Below, in pieces: positions 1-14,300 of a stretch of DNA of 64,000 nt; the stretch's first letter is position 1, and every line of letters starts with the position of its first letter. The stretch spans positions 18,437,854 to 18,501,853 of the forward strand of contig CM066913.1 in assembly GCA_033964015.1 (NCBI GenBank), written 5' to 3'. Below the pieces are notes generated by a model that searched no databases, was not told the DNA's origin, and worked only from the letters and a program-made list of their open reading frames with translations. This DNA is from Scolanthus callimorphus. Taxonomy: Eukaryota; Cnidaria; Anthozoa; Actiniaria; Edwardsiidae. Made by a program: the position numbers and the translations under genes.

Positions 1-95
1 AAGAATTTGAATTCCAGATGGTGCTGTGTGTGGGAATTCGGGGGTTATTGTTATGAGTTTAGGAAACTTTCGGTTTAAAATTTGATTCTCAAACT

Positions 96-349
96 CATCA
101 AAGTTAAACAAAGGAAATCATAAGCGTGAAGGAGATTGGAAAACGCAGTCTTTGTTTTTCCGAGCTCCTACACGCTTACGATTTTCTTTGTATAACCTTG
201 ATGAATTATATGACTTTGAGAACATGATTTCAAACACCTCGAAGTCGTTTAAAATAAAACTCCACTTTGCCTCGTTTATTTTTCAACCCACTTCTCCGAG
301 TTTGACATCCTGATGAAGCACGCTCTCAAGAGTTTGATATATTATCAGA
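96..349. repeat. Interspersed repeat family R1, copy 1
   Basis: This roughly 250-bp stretch runs from CATCAAAG to GTTTGATATATTA. It shares ordered blocks with 14121-14378 and 26645-26896: AAACAAAG-AAATCATA, GGAAAACGCAGTCTT, TTCAAACACCTCGAAGTCG, GGCTTTGCCT, and a CCTGATGAAGCACACTGTCT-like end. The copies differ by indels, as expected for an old non-autonomous mobile element. The rest of 350-892 shows no gene that I can support. Confidence 0.6.
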
Positions 350-892
350 TGCCAACGTTGGATTTCTATTGGCTAAAAGCACTGTAGGCTATATTTTCCA
401 CGTGTGGAAAAATAAAATATATTTTCTTTTCCCTCTGTTGATGAATAACTCCGCGGCATTATGTTACTCTAAAAGTTATTTGAACTTTATTAAGTTCATG
501 TAATTTATTCTGTGTTTACACAGCACTGTTTTAGTAATTAAATATTCGAGATCGCCGCCAACCTTTATTCCGCGTTCAAGGTGGAAATGATAATTTCTAA
601 GCCTAACACAACTTTTGAAATAATGTCTCTACTACTCTTGTTTTTTTTTAATTTTTCATATTTATAGCTTTTTACTTTTAATAATTTACAGTATTCTAAA
701 GTGATGCACCTCCCAGGGCTTGCAGTCCAACCACCGGCTGTGAAAAGTGACCTTTCGTCAAAACAGCCTCCCCACATCCAAGAATAACATTTCTTATTGC
801 TATTCTTCGTGAAATTCTCAAACATTCTCAAAACAAAAAGGATACAATTCATCACAACCAACAAAAGAGCGCTAAATAATTGTCTCCGTCAG

Positions 893-3800
893 GACATCCA
901 ATAAGAGAGCAATCGAGAGTTTGTATAAGGAGGCTATTGAGCGAGGTTTCTTGGGCTGCTCAACAGAAAGCAGCCAAAACAACCAAGCTGCAGAAACTGC
1001 ATGCTGCTTCCTTGTCAGGGGATGAAGAGGAGGTCAAAAGGCTGCTCGGCAAAGGAGTCGGTGAGTACCGTCATTACTCGAAAAAACTTTCGGGCGCTAA
1101 AAAATTTTTGGGACTTTTTCGTTAAAATGCACGAAAAACTGTTTTTTTTTTTACTTTTATTTTACTTTTTTACAAAAGCTTTTACAAGTACATTGTAATA
1201 ATTTACACAGACACACACACAGAAAAAAAACTTGCCTCAATATAATGAGCTCTACAGAAAGCCATTTCGCTTTAAAAAAAAATTGATCTATTGCTTTCAA
1301 TGCTGACTTTTTTGTCGAATTTTGTCGAAACAATACGAATAGCTTCTCATAACATGCACAACATTTCCCCTAGATGTCAACCTGCGTGACTCATTCGGCA
1401 AGACACCCTTACATAACGCCGTCAATGGCAAACACGTGGAGATAGTGCGACTACTTTTGAAGGCAGGAGCGAGCGTCAAGATCACAGACGAGCGAGGGGA
1501 CACCCCACTTCACGATGCAGCCAAAGTAGAAAGCGAAGACACTGTAGAGGTAGGTATCGAGTCTCTCTTCTTGCTCTGGCGAGAGAGGAGTTTTAAGTGC
1601 TCTAACGTGAAGAGTAGGACGATGCCATGTTAGGAGTAGAACCATTGCCTCTTTCGACCCTTAATATTTAAGCAACATTTTAAACTCCTGTAACATGCCC
1701 TACAACAGCGCACGGACTATATGAAGAGGTTCATCAGCTATAGCGGTGCCGTACTCTGGAATAAATTACCCCCTCAGATTCGGGAGTCCAATTCACTGTC
1801 CTCCTTTAAGAGCAGTCTATCCTCATTACGGCTCAAGGCCAGATCCACACACGGCAAACATGTAAAACAGTATTTTTTCATTTTTTCTACTGATGTTTTT
1901 AGCCGTGTTAAGGAGCCTGTCATGATACGCGCATGCTCCAGGAGTGAGTTTGAGAAGTAGCGAGACTATATACGATTTGTTTTCGAGGTTCTTAGCCTTC
2001 GCTGACCATCGTCAGGGGACGACACTTGGTTGATTTGAGAGATGCGCAGAACAGCTGCGCAGTTGCGTGACAGGCTGACTTTAAAATAAAGACTGTCTAC
2101 GTCTATAGCTAGAACTTATTTGAGTGGGGATCTTAGCCAGAGCTGGGGACTAAAGAGAAGGGACAGGTGGGGTAAGAAAAGGCTCCCTCCTGTTTCAGTT
2201 GAGTATATTCTGCGGTATTCTATTGACTGGTTCCATCCTGGGCAATAAATTTCGACTAATAAATACTACATTCTCTTGTTTACGACTACAATTTTATGGT
2301 GATCCGTTATACGCATGAACAGGGTGCCAGCTAAGGAAGGTTTTGCACGAGGTAAGAAGCTTTCCCTGGAATGGCTTCTGTACATACTCTGACAGAATAC
2401 GTCTTACATTTGACAGGCGCTGCTGGCGGCAAAGCTATGCGATGCTAACGCGAAAGGCTTCAATTCCTACACACCACTACACATCGCGGGACAGCTCGAC
2501 AATGTCAATATCTGCAGAAAACTGGTAATAATAACTCTTAACCCTCACAGTATGAATGAGACTGATCGGATTCACTCCCATATAGAGAGATTCCAAACGC
2601 GCCGATGACAGCCAATTCGACCATTCGTCGATTAGACGACGAATTACTTGCACGTTATTTCGAAATGAAATCTACAAACAAAGTTTTCACGTCATATTTG
2701 ACATAAAAACCCCCGGAGGGTTTTGGAAAAAATAAAGAGGATACTGATCAATGATACAGATCAGGTGAATTATGATTGAAAGAAACGATTTCCTGCAACT
2801 ACTGGACAAGCCCAAACCTGGACAAGCCCAAGCTACCGAGACAAGTGGGAAGAAATGATGATGATGATTTATCTTTTGAGGGATAATGATCATTTTTCCA
2901 GAGAGCACGGTAACGAATTCTGCCTTCTGATTGGTTCTTACGCCGTGCGCACGGTAACCGTGCGCGCTCACTAGTTCTCATCAAAATTACAAACACAATA
3001 TCAGTTAGAGCTGTAGAGTAGTTATTTACCGGCATTAGGTCGGCCCGTATAGGGAACAACTGGCAACACTCGTCCTGGACAATGTTGACCTCGGTCATCA
3101 GCCTGTGTCACTGAGAGAGGGCGTTCTAGCCAAAAGTCAATCAAGGTGGACGCAGCCGAGTCGCACGCTTGGCGCGCCAATCCTGTCGATTCACCACACA
3201 GCTGACAACCTCAGTGGGCTCTTCAGGGTGTCATTAAATGTAGAGGGCGGTCGACACGGCTTCCATAGCGAAAGTACTCTGATATTAAAATCGTAGCTTA
3301 ATGGCGGAGTGGTATAATGTCTTGATTTTGGTCAACATTTTCCAGCCCTCGGTCATAGTTATATACGGACCTTCCAGCCGGTAATGTATCTATTTATTGG
3401 TAGTAATTAGTACTAGTAACAGTAAACGTCTTACCTCCTTTATGGTAACACTTCGTCCTCAGGTGCAGGTTGGGGGTGACATCACCATGGCAGCGGACGA
3501 CAAGATGACACCTCTCAGTCTGGCGGTAGCTAAAGGGGCCAGTAACACCGTGGAGTACTTCCTAAAAATTGGTAAGCAAAGCAGAACTTGAAACGATTAA
3601 TCCTGGACAACTGATCCCAAATTTGAAAAGGTACGATGCTGGGCCAAAATCCCAAGTCAGTCGGCACATGGCGACCTGATATTATCCAATGCTTCCCATG
3701 AATACGAAATGAAATGGCGACAAAAAGGTATGGCTTGGTGACACGTTTTGTACATTTTTTCGAAAGCTGGCGACAGAAATGTTATTTTCAAGCTCTTTAA

Positions 3801-4598
3801 ATTACAATATGAGCTAACATGGTGCGAATACACCCAGTTTTCTTGAAATTGTGAGCATGGTTGGTTGCGAAGGAGGCCAAGATTTTGGTTCTGACTACAA
3901 ATGTACAGAAATGTAAACTGTGTCGCCAAACGACATTCTAAGATTCACCAAAATTTGAAAAGCTCGCGGATAGAGTTGATTTCAGATGAGTGTCGTGAGT
4001 AATTCGCACGATACTCCTATACGTTTTGTTCAAATTGTTTTGTTCAATGATTGTTTGACCTCACTTAGCGCTGCTTTACCTTTGCAATCCTTTGATTCAC
4101 AGCTCGTGAGAAGGGTACACCATCTGATACCATTCTTTACAACGTGGACTCGGAGGGAAGCACGCTCCTGCATCTGGCCGTAGACAGCGGAATTCTTCCA
4201 GTAAGTGCTTTGTAAGACTAGCTACTACAACCATCTTCCTCTATATGACTCACAGATACTTTAATGATAAGAAAAAATTCTGCTCTTAGTTTATGATCAA
4301 TGTAAATAGGTGGTTTTAGTAGAAACACATTCACATACTATTAAGACTCCCGCAATCTGATAGATACTGAGTAGCGTTTCTACTAAAACAATTACCGGTA
4401 GACTACTCGTTCTCGTTTGCGTTTGAGTCGAATAGTCTGAATAGTCAACTTGAGTCACATAGTCAACTCGAGCTATCTATTGACTCGAACTCGTATCGCT
4501 GTATTCATCTCGTATCGCTGTATTCACCAACATTATCCATTTTCTAACAGATCGTGAAACTTGTTCTTAAAAGTGGGGCCAACATTCGACAAGCGAAG
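893..4598 (+). CDS. TRPA1: TRPA1 ankyrin block 1 (exons 893-1060, 1374-1549, 2417-2524, 3463-3571, 4103-4200, 4551-4598)
   Basis: Six exons with GT-AG junctions and compatible phases encode the first ankyrin repeats. Visible repeat cores include QKLHAASLSGDEEEVKRLL, GKTPLHNAVNGKHVEIVRLL, YTPLHIAGQLDN and STLLHLAVDSG, each of the TPLHxA type. The start of the first exon is uncertain: an acceptor ending at 892 is used here, but one at 965-966 would also keep the frame, and no upstream Met was found. The exon at 4551-4598 has only 48 nt. In channels of this family the repeats form the large cytoplasmic N-terminal domain. Introns hold a LINE tail at about 1690-2105 and no other gene that I can see. 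Confidence 0.85.
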
Positions 4599-7500
4599 GT
4601 AAGATAAAGCTCTCGTTGTTATAATGCGATGTTAATGCTTTAGCCACCTTAAACTTGAATTTGTATGAAAAGGCGGCGCTTTAAAGTGCCTGTGTCAGCC
4701 GCAATTTTGACAGCATTTACATTTACAAGTTGGAGAAAGCATCCATTTCCATCGGCTGCTTTACAGAATATTGAGCAATGTTCTCCATTGCTGAACGTTG
4801 ATTTTAGATGTTTATTACTGCGGTTTTCATAATTCTGCGAACTCTCGCTAACGATTTCCAACCGTCAAACTTCCTTCTGGCTTCCGTCAATCAGAGCCCC
4901 GAGTCTTTTCGTCGTTACTCTTTGTGTTTTTTGATTGGCCAGCACGTAACGTTGCTGTCGCGACAGGAAGCCATTTTAGCACTGCTTAGGCGCTGGCCAA
5001 TGAAAAAGCACAAAGAGTAACGACGAAAAGACTCGGAAGCTTGATTGACGGAAGCCAGAAGGCGGTTTTACGGTTAGAAATCAATAGCGAGAGTTCGCAG
5101 AATTACGAAAACCGCAGTAAGAGATTTCTACACGTAATGTCGTCTTCTAATATCGAACGAAAACAATGGCAAAGGAGTGGCCGACACGGGCTCTTTAACA
5201 GTGCCAAAAGACGCTGACAAGAGTAAAGCGTTTCACATCTCTCGTGGCGTGACCTTCACTTTTCCTTAGCTAGTTCCGCTATATCATTTAGGAATGGGTG
5301 TTTCTTTGTCCTAGTTGCTATGTTTGCACCATATGGAGCTCCGATTTTACGACATGCCATGGGGGCTGCGAAAATATATCGCTAAAATCGGGGTATCGTT
5401 AAATCGAGGATCGTAAAATTGGGGTTGGCTTAGTGACAGAGCGCACAGGCTATTGCACCACTGTATTTTCATGTTTGATTGCTTAGGAGAGTGACCGCAG
5501 CACTGCATTCCACCTGGCATGCGAGCAAGGTTCCCTGGAGATTGTCCAGCTACTGGCTGCCGAGGATAAAGATCTGTGTCGCGCTAAACTTGTGGATGGT
5601 CAAGGTATGACAGCCCTGCACAGGGCTGCGTCCTACGGGCAGACTCCAGTCGTCGCCTTCCAGCTCGAACAGGTGAGGGTGACTAAGGGCGTGGTTTCAG
5701 GAAGATTTGGCAATAAAAACACGATCTTAGCCATAGACGAGTAATGTCCGGAATTAGGAATTTAGTGCTGGTTTGGGATACCCCTCATTCCAGCTACGTT
5801 TGAAAGTCCGGGTTTTTTGCTCCAACGTGCAAGGATCTGGCGTGCAGGCCAACCTATAGGGCCTAGTTCCGTTAAAGACAAAATTCATTGTTCATTTTCA
5901 ATGGGAAAAGGCCAGCACGTCTCCCTCCTACAACAAGTTGTTCTGGTGCCGATTTATTTATTGCTGGTGTATGATCTCTATGACAAGTTTAGCGTTCGAA
6001 GAAGGCCACCAGCTTTTTTGTCTTGAGTTTTGCCGATCATTGAAACTGATCGTGGGGGTGTTATGTATGATAACTCCTTGAACTGATCTACGTTAAAAAA
6101 GCATAATGGTTTGTCGAAGGAGTCTCTTCTTCGGGGTAACTTATCCATTTAGAAGCCTGTCTGGTGATTGTCGAAAGTAAATCGCTCTATCTGCATTATT
6201 TGTCAAGGAACAACTAAAGAAATATCTAACCAGAACTACGCATTGTTGTCAGGGTGCTCACGTGGACCCACGTGACCAAGAGGGGCGGACCCCCCTATTT
6301 CTAGCCTCGACATCAGGTCATGCGGACACCGTACAAGTGCTGATGGAGAAGGGCTCTGACGTCACATTACAGGATATAGAGCGCAGATCGGCACTGCACG
6401 CGGCAGTGGCGCATGGTACAACCATAGAGATGTTATGCAGGGTGAGTCTGTAGGATATCTAGCATTATTATACGACTGTGACGTCACATTACAAGATATG
6501 GAGCGCAGATCGGCGCTGCACGCGGCAGTGGCGCATGGTACAATCATAGAGATGTTATGCAGGGTGAGTCTGTAGGATATCTAGCATTATTATACGACTG
6601 TGACGTCACATTACAAGATATGGAGCGTAGATCGGCACTGCACGCGGCAGTGGCGCATGGTACAACCATAGAGATGTTATGCAGGGTGAGTCTGTAGGAT
6701 ATCTAGCATTATTATACGACTGTGACGTCACATTACAAGATATGGAGCGTAGATCGGCACTGCACGCGGCAGTGGCGCATGGTACAATCATAGAGATGTT
6801 ATGCAGGGTGAGTCTGTAGGATATCTAGCATTATTATACGACTGTGACGTCACATTACAAGATATGGAGCGTAGATCGGCACTGCACGCGGCAGTGGCGC
6901 ATGGTTCAATCATAGAGATGTTATGCAGGGTGAGTCTGTAGGATATCTAGCATTATTATACGACTGTGACGTCACACTACAAGATATGGAGCGCAGATCG
7001 GCACTGCACGCGGCAGTGGCGCATGGTTCAATCATAGAGATGTTATGCAGGGTGAGTCTGTAGGATATCTAGCATTATTATACGACTGTGACGTCACATT
7101 ACAAGATATGGAGCGTAGATCGGCACTGCACGCGGCAGTGGCGCATGGTTCAATCATAGAGATGTTATGCAGGGTGAGTCTGTAGGATATCTAGCATTAT
7201 TATATAGATTTAGGCACTGCCTAAAAGCGGAGCTCCCAGTCAATTTTATGCCATTTATAAAGCTTGGCGTCATCGTTGATGTCTCTATGACGCACACATC
7301 ATTCATGAGACCACTTCGTTGCAGTCCTCTGGTGACCTAGACAATTCTACCAAATTGGTTGTCTTAGAGCCTTCCCTTCACGAGAAATAAATGTTTCAAA
7401 CATAGATGACGTCATCAGTGACGTCACATCACGTGACCATTTTGTTCCGCTCCTCTGGTGACCTAGACAATTCTACCCAAGTTTGGTTATCTTAGAGTTT

Positions 7501-10500
7501 TCCCTTTACCAGATATGAATTTTTCGAGCAAGGATGACGTCATCGATGACGTCACTTCACGTGACCATGTTATTTTGCTCCTCTAATGACCTAGACAAGT
7601 CTACCTAAGTTTGGTTGTCTTACAGCCTTCCCTTCACGAGATATTAATTGTTCAAGCGTAGATGACGTCATCGATGACGTCACATGACGTGACCGCTATA
7701 TTTCACTCCTCTGGTGACCTAGACAACACTACCCAAGTTTGGTTGTTTTAGACTCTTCCCTTCACAAGATATTAATTTTTCAAGCATAGATGACGTCATC
7801 GATGACGTCACATCACGTGACCACTTTATTTCACTCTTCGTGACCACTAGATTTCACTCCTCTGGTGACCTAGACAACACTACCCAAGTTAATTCATTTA
7901 GAGTCTTCCCTTCCGGGTTTCATGGGTTTTCTGTGGTAAGAGATCGCGGGCGCAGCCGTAATCAGCCGTCATCGATGACGTCACATCACGTGACCGTGCT
8001 ACAGCACCCCCCTTGTAGCATAGACAAAATATCCCAAGTATGGTTATCTTAGCATGTTCCCTTGAGGAGAAATAATGTTTTCTTTGTATACCACAGGGTT
8101 CCCATGTGTACACGGACGGACGGACGGACCAGAAAAATAAAGAAAATATCATATCTCCCGAAGGGAAGCTTCTATAGAAGCCAAACTTGGACAAACTTTC
8201 AAAGACCATAAGAGGAACTTTACACCAAAGTCACGTGCCCTTACGTCATCAATGACGTCATTATAATGGACCACAATGTCCGTGACGTTCAAAAATGAAC
8301 TCCATGGGTTACTGTATACGTTTTTCTCTTATCTATGGTGCTCCGCTCGCGCGGCGCTTCGCGCCGTGCGGGAGCTCCGCTATTATACGACTGTGACGTC
8401 ACACTACAAGATATGAAGCGCAGATCGGCACTGCACGCGGCAGTGGCGCATAGTACAACCATAGAGATGTTATGCAGGGTGAGCCTGTAAGATATCTAGC
8501 ATTATTATACGACTGTGACGTCACAGTACAAGATATGGAGCGTAGATCGGCATTGCACGCGGCAGTGGCGCATGGTACAACCATAGAGATGTATGTTATG
8601 CAGGGTGAGTTTAAAACACAGTTAGGGTAGGGTTTTTTCTCTGCAGGACCTCTGTTGACATTGGTCTATAACTATTGGCCATGAAACACATTGGGATGTT
8701 CCATTTAATTTGTGTTACCCCCATCGAGGAACCTGAAATTTCCACAGGGGTACAACTTTTCTTAAAAATCAATAGCTCCTCGAAAGGGGGTTACGACTTT
8801 TGTAGAACAGGTAGTTCTGGTTGGAGAATTACTGGGCAAGTTTGTGTCCCTATTTCAGGCGGAATGAAACCGATCGGAATGGTCTATTGATCCACTGAAT
8901 TTGTGCTTTTTTATCTCATGAGTAGGTCAAAGTGAAAGACACGGAAAAAAACGCTTCTCCTATATGCCTTATGTCTGAACAACGCGGCAAAGGAGGTTGA
9001 AGCGACGAAAAAATGGAGAAAATTTTAAAACACGGGAGCGTATGGCCGATCTGCTTTGCTGATTATAATTGCTCTCCTTGGAACTCCCCAGAGCCCCGCT
9101 TCCAAGTCGATGGTTGTGGAGAAGGATGCCATGGGATACGCCCCTGTCCATTATGCCATCAGAGCAGGACAAGAAAAGGTGAATATTGACCTCATCACTG
9201 TAAAAGCCATTGCGCTGGCAAGAAAAATAAATATATAAAGGACCCATATTGTAAAACGAATATTACGAATGGTAGTTGCATTTCGGTGACCTTTCCTGCG
9301 TTCTTACGTCCGAATGTCATCGTGTGAGCTTCATTTTACCCCTGCTGTAGTCGTATAGGACCTGTTGCAGTGCCTTGTTAGGTTGACAATGGAACATCTG
9401 TTTCCAGATCGTGGCACTGTTTATCTCCAAAAACAAGTCCGCGACGACAGTAACATCGGACTCACTGGACACTCCGCTACACATCGCGGCCAAGTAAGCG
9501 CATCATCTCGTTGAGTACTTCAGATATTGAGTGTAGAAAATCACTAAACCCAAAGTAAATACACCTAGCCAATCAGATGCGAAACAAAGTCAACAAATTA
9601 CAGTCAGTGCACGAAGCAAGTACGACTTGCATTTAGTCGTGCCACAAGAAAACGAGATGCATTATGTATGCGCTCTTATTCACACAAGAAGAAACGTATA
9701 ATACAAGCCCTTGTCTGTGATGTTAGCCCTTAATATAGTTTAGTGATTTGCACGCACTACAGATTCCTGTGAGTTTTCAAATACTTCGAAATCTTGCGCA
9801 TATATTTGGTTGCTGTATTTCATCACATTCACGTCCCACTGGTGCGCGATACATTTTATCATGATCTATTGGCTCTCAATTGAAAAAGGCGGGTGTCAGC
9901 GAATGCCATTCGTGAGCGGAACAAATTTTCAATCCCTTAATTTGGGCGTGTCGTCAGTCAAGAGTGCGGGTAACTACGTTAACCACCAAGGAAATCCGGG
10001 TGAGGTAAGTCTTACTTGTTCCTCCCTCTACCTTTAGGTATGGCTGGCTCCAAATTGCACAGATGCTTCTCAAGAAACGTAACGTCCGCATGATCAACTC
10101 TCAGAACTCCACCGGGCGCACCCCACTGCACCTCGCAGCGGGGGAAGGACATGACGAGATAGCTGAGTTTCTGCTGCAGGAGGGCGCCACTATAGAGAGG
10201 TAGGGGCAAGGAAATACTGCGTACGTCCGTCGCTATAATTATCGCCATCACTACTACCATCGTCGTCGTTGCAGTTGTCATCGCGACCATCTTTGACGCT
10301 TCTTTGAGAATCTTCTCACTATCGTATATTTGCCATTATCACAATCTAACAGATTGTCATCAGCCGGCATCATTCCCATCACCATCACGGCCATCAACAA
10401 CCACATCACTTAAATACATCGGAGTCAACAATATCATTACCATGAACATCACCACCTTCAACAACATCACCAATGTAATCATCATCTTCATCATCATAAT

Positions 10501-11300
10501 TAATTCATCAACCTCACCCCTAATTTTTTGGTAGCTAGTCCCTGCACATCGTCCGATTCAGTACCGAAAAGAAGATTTATGCAGGTTATTATTGTTCTGA
10601 CATTTAAGTCAAATGTGTTGAAGTTGATTTTCAGTGCAAAATAGGTTATCGACAGTGCGGCCAGTACTCTTGCACCAGGTGGTTGTGAGCGACATCGTTT
10701 TGTCATTCTTCTAATCCACTACCATCTTACTCCTATCATTCCCACATAAGACAACGTAATGCGCACTTCGTTACGTGCAAATTGTTTCATGGCCTGTACT
10801 GTCTTGTAGTGACCATCATGAGCGAACTCCACTTCATTTGGCTGCACTGAACGGCTCCGTATCGTGCGTGGAGTGGATCCTTCACTCCCATCCTGACTGT
10901 CTCAACATGCTGGAAAAACAGAAGGTGAGTAGATCAGGTACGGTTACGTGGCGCAGTGTGTTTTGCACGGCACACTCTGCGTACGGTCCTGAGTTCGAAC
11001 CCCGGATTGACCATCCGTATCGACATTTCTCTGTTCCGAGTAGCTTGCTTATAGCTTTGAATTCCTTTCACCTGGTGGACGTTAAAGAACCATTGCACTC
11101 TTCGTAAGAGTAGGGGATCGTCTCCCGGTGCAATGGCCTGACTCTCGGAGGCATATATACTGTAAAACAGTCCTCATGATTGTAATCTGCGCGGCAGCAA
11201 TTTGCGCCATCTAATTCAGCCCGTAAGTCCTCCAACTTGTCCTTGTCTAGCGGACGTGTGTTTCGACCGCTTTGAGTTCCCTCACGATGAGGAGAAAACC

Positions 11301-11341
<41 letters not shown>

Positions 11342-14300
11342 TGGAGCTCTGATAAGAGAAATGGGGTAAAGTGGTGCGCCGTCGACCTCAGGTTTGTAAG
11401 TTACTGTGACGAGTTATCGACGTTAAATAAAGGACTTAACTTTTTGCTTTTATCAAAACTGATCCTTCCTCGTCTTTCTCCGAGTTTGATCTCAGCGTGC
11501 GCGCAGGAACATATGCCTTGTTTGTTCACGAGGGAGGATCAGTATTCAATAGACCTTTTCAAAGTTCCCGAATTGCTGCGTAACTAATAGAGGCTAATGT
11601 TGACCTGATAAAGACGCGAAGCAGGAATGCAAATCAGTCCTTTTAAAATACTAATGATATCAGCGCAAGGTCAGTCTTGTCACGGGTTCACACGAAGGCT
11701 GTTTCGCATCTGACTGAAATGGGGTATTGTATAAGTGGGTTTAGTTGTTCAGGTACAAGCGTCTTAATGAAGAGCGCGGCAGTTATCGGTGGGCTCCAAT
11801 TGTTCTCCGGTTTTCCTCCCTCTGGGCTAATTTACTGTTTCGACCTCCCCTGGGAGGGTCCGATTCGTAAGCGGCTGCACGTTTGCGCCTTCACGTTCTT
11901 TTGATTCAGTCACGTTGAGCCTCTGTAATTCAGATCCTGATCTGCGAGAGTGAACGAGCACTCCAGTTAACCTAGAATCCAAGACTAATCAGACACGCAA
12001 CGCTACGCCAGGACACTTCAGCTCCACCTTTAAATAATTTAAGTTTTTCCTTTTGAAATAGAATACCGCGCTTAACTTGGCCGCCATGGCCGGACACACC
12101 CAGATGGTTTCATATCTCCTTGCCGTCCGTGAGCAGGATATCCTTCTGAACACGTACAACCAGAGCGTGCTTGACCTCGCCATCAGCACAGATAAAGAAG
12201 AGGTAGCCATGGCTATAGCAGAGCATGATAGGTCAGTAACAGCATTAACGGGTTATTTTGTATAAAAGGTTACTGCGCTCTGGACTTCTTATTAGTGGTG
12301 GCATGGCAGATTATTCTTATAATTCTTTATTTGTCGTGCTGTACACTTCCTATTTGGGCTGTTCCATTTAATATCCGTTTTACCCCATAGAGGAACCTGA
12401 ATTTTAAGTCTTTTGAGTCTTTGTTTGACCCTGCACCTTGTCTTTGTGTTTAACAGGGATCGCTGTTTTTGACACTGCAATTTCCACAGAGCCTTTCTTT
12501 GTACCATAGAATTTTTATTGGTTATTCATTTAAAACTGTAGAATTTCCACAGAGGTCACAACAAAAGCGGACACGGAATTTCCTCAGGGGATGCTTTAGA
12601 TGTCAGCGGTGCTTAAGCAGGAGCCTGGAATTTCCACAGGGGTAGAGCAATTTTTGAATATTCGGAGTTCCTCAATATATTAAGAGTGGGAGTACGGCTA
12701 TTTTTTTTTGGAAAAACTCATTGTACTCTTTGTCGCCAGGTGATCACGTATCAAGCAAATTCAAGTTGTTGTTTAATGACTACTCCCGACGAACCGTTTT
12801 GATTAGTTATTCTGATTGGTTCTGATAAGTTATTCTGATCAGTTGTTCTGATCAGTTGTTCTGATCAGTTGTTCTGATGTCCCCTTCTGATGTTTGTAGG
12901 TGGCGTGAGGTAATGCTGGTGTCCCCTGGGGGAGGTGTCGCTCAAATTCAGACCCTGGTCCAGAAAATGCCAGATGTCGCGAAGGTAAATCAGTAACATA
13001 AAAAGAGATAAAAACTCAGCGATGTGTAGCAGTTTACAGGGAGGCTTCCTCCCTGAAAATGACTCTTAAAGTGTTTGTTCGGCCCCCGGAAGTGCCCCAA
13101 AAAGTGTCTCTTCGAAGAATAAGGTCAATTTATTTCTTTTTCTCTTCTTGATATCTAATATTATTTTATTATTCCTTGCAGAAAATCCTGGACAGGTGCA
13201 TTGAACGAGAGGGAGATCCTTGTAGCCAAGACTACAAGGTAGGCGGTGTAACAGATATTGAAGCGAGTCGACTCATTGAGTGAAAGCATGTGGGATAATG
13301 GGATTTTCCTAGCTAGTACCCTTATGGCATAAGCATGGCAGAAAAATAGAGAGCACAAAGTGTGTTTGATGGCCGATACAACAATATTAGTAAGTGTTAT
13401 ATGTTCTTGCTTCATGGGTTGACCATTGGCCGCAGACTACAACGATCAGTGATGACATGATACAGACAAGCGTACAATCCAGTGTTTTATTACCAATACA
13501 ACAATGTTAATTGTTAATAAGAGCTGTATGATCTAGTTTCATGCGATTTGCCGCAAGCTACGGCCATCAGCGATGACATCATCCGGACAAGCGCGCATTT
13601 GCTGTTGTCAATGTTCCATCCCCTTCCTTTCACCAGATAACCTACGATCTCGGTCTGGTGCAAGGGAAATACAGCACAGACCAGAAACTACAAGAATCCC
13701 TCGTCGCACTACGGGTATGACGCTTCGTTCATATCTTCCCTTATCTGAATAAACGGCTGATTCTGAGGTGATTCTATTCATTTTTTACAGACAATGGCGG
13801 AGCGTCGGCGCGAGAACTGCCTCACGCATCCTGTTTGCTACATGCTGATGAAAATCAAATGGTATGAGCGTACACTTCCCCAATTCAGAATGTTACGTGA
13901 AGACATTAGGGATTACTTCTATCCATACACTTACGGATAGGCTATCCAGAAGGTCACCGCCAAAGCAAAGCACGCAACACCGGACAGGACAATCAACTTG
14001 CAGCCATCAAATTATCGTCACAAAGTTCCTTCGAAGCTTGACACAGACAAGAGCACAGGGATTAGTCACCTAGTGTGAACTAGTGAGGGGACGAGTCCCT
14101 GAAGCAACTTGCAATGAATTCATCAAGCTTAAACAAAGTAAATCATAACCGTGGAGGAGGTCGGAAAACGCAGTCTTAATTTGCATAGAATTTTGAGATG
14201 TTATTCGTTCTTTTTCTCGGCATTAAATCATTCGTTTGAGAAGCTATATCAAAACACTCCATAGAGTTTTTCATCAGGATTTCAAACACTTCGAAGTCGG

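Noticed and set aside
6362..6791. Repeated antisense frames (MIVPCATAACSADL...)
   Set aside because: They are antisense shadows of the duplicated ankyrin exon in the 122-bp array.
10304..10534. 76-aa Thr/Ile/Asn-rich frame
   Set aside because: It comes from a CAT/ATC triplet-rich tract between TRPA1 exons, with no start context or domain.
10949..11003. Functional tRNA gene
   Set aside because: Box A and box B are present but the stems do not form a plausible cloverleaf, and a body with a (CTTT)n tail follows, as in a SINE.
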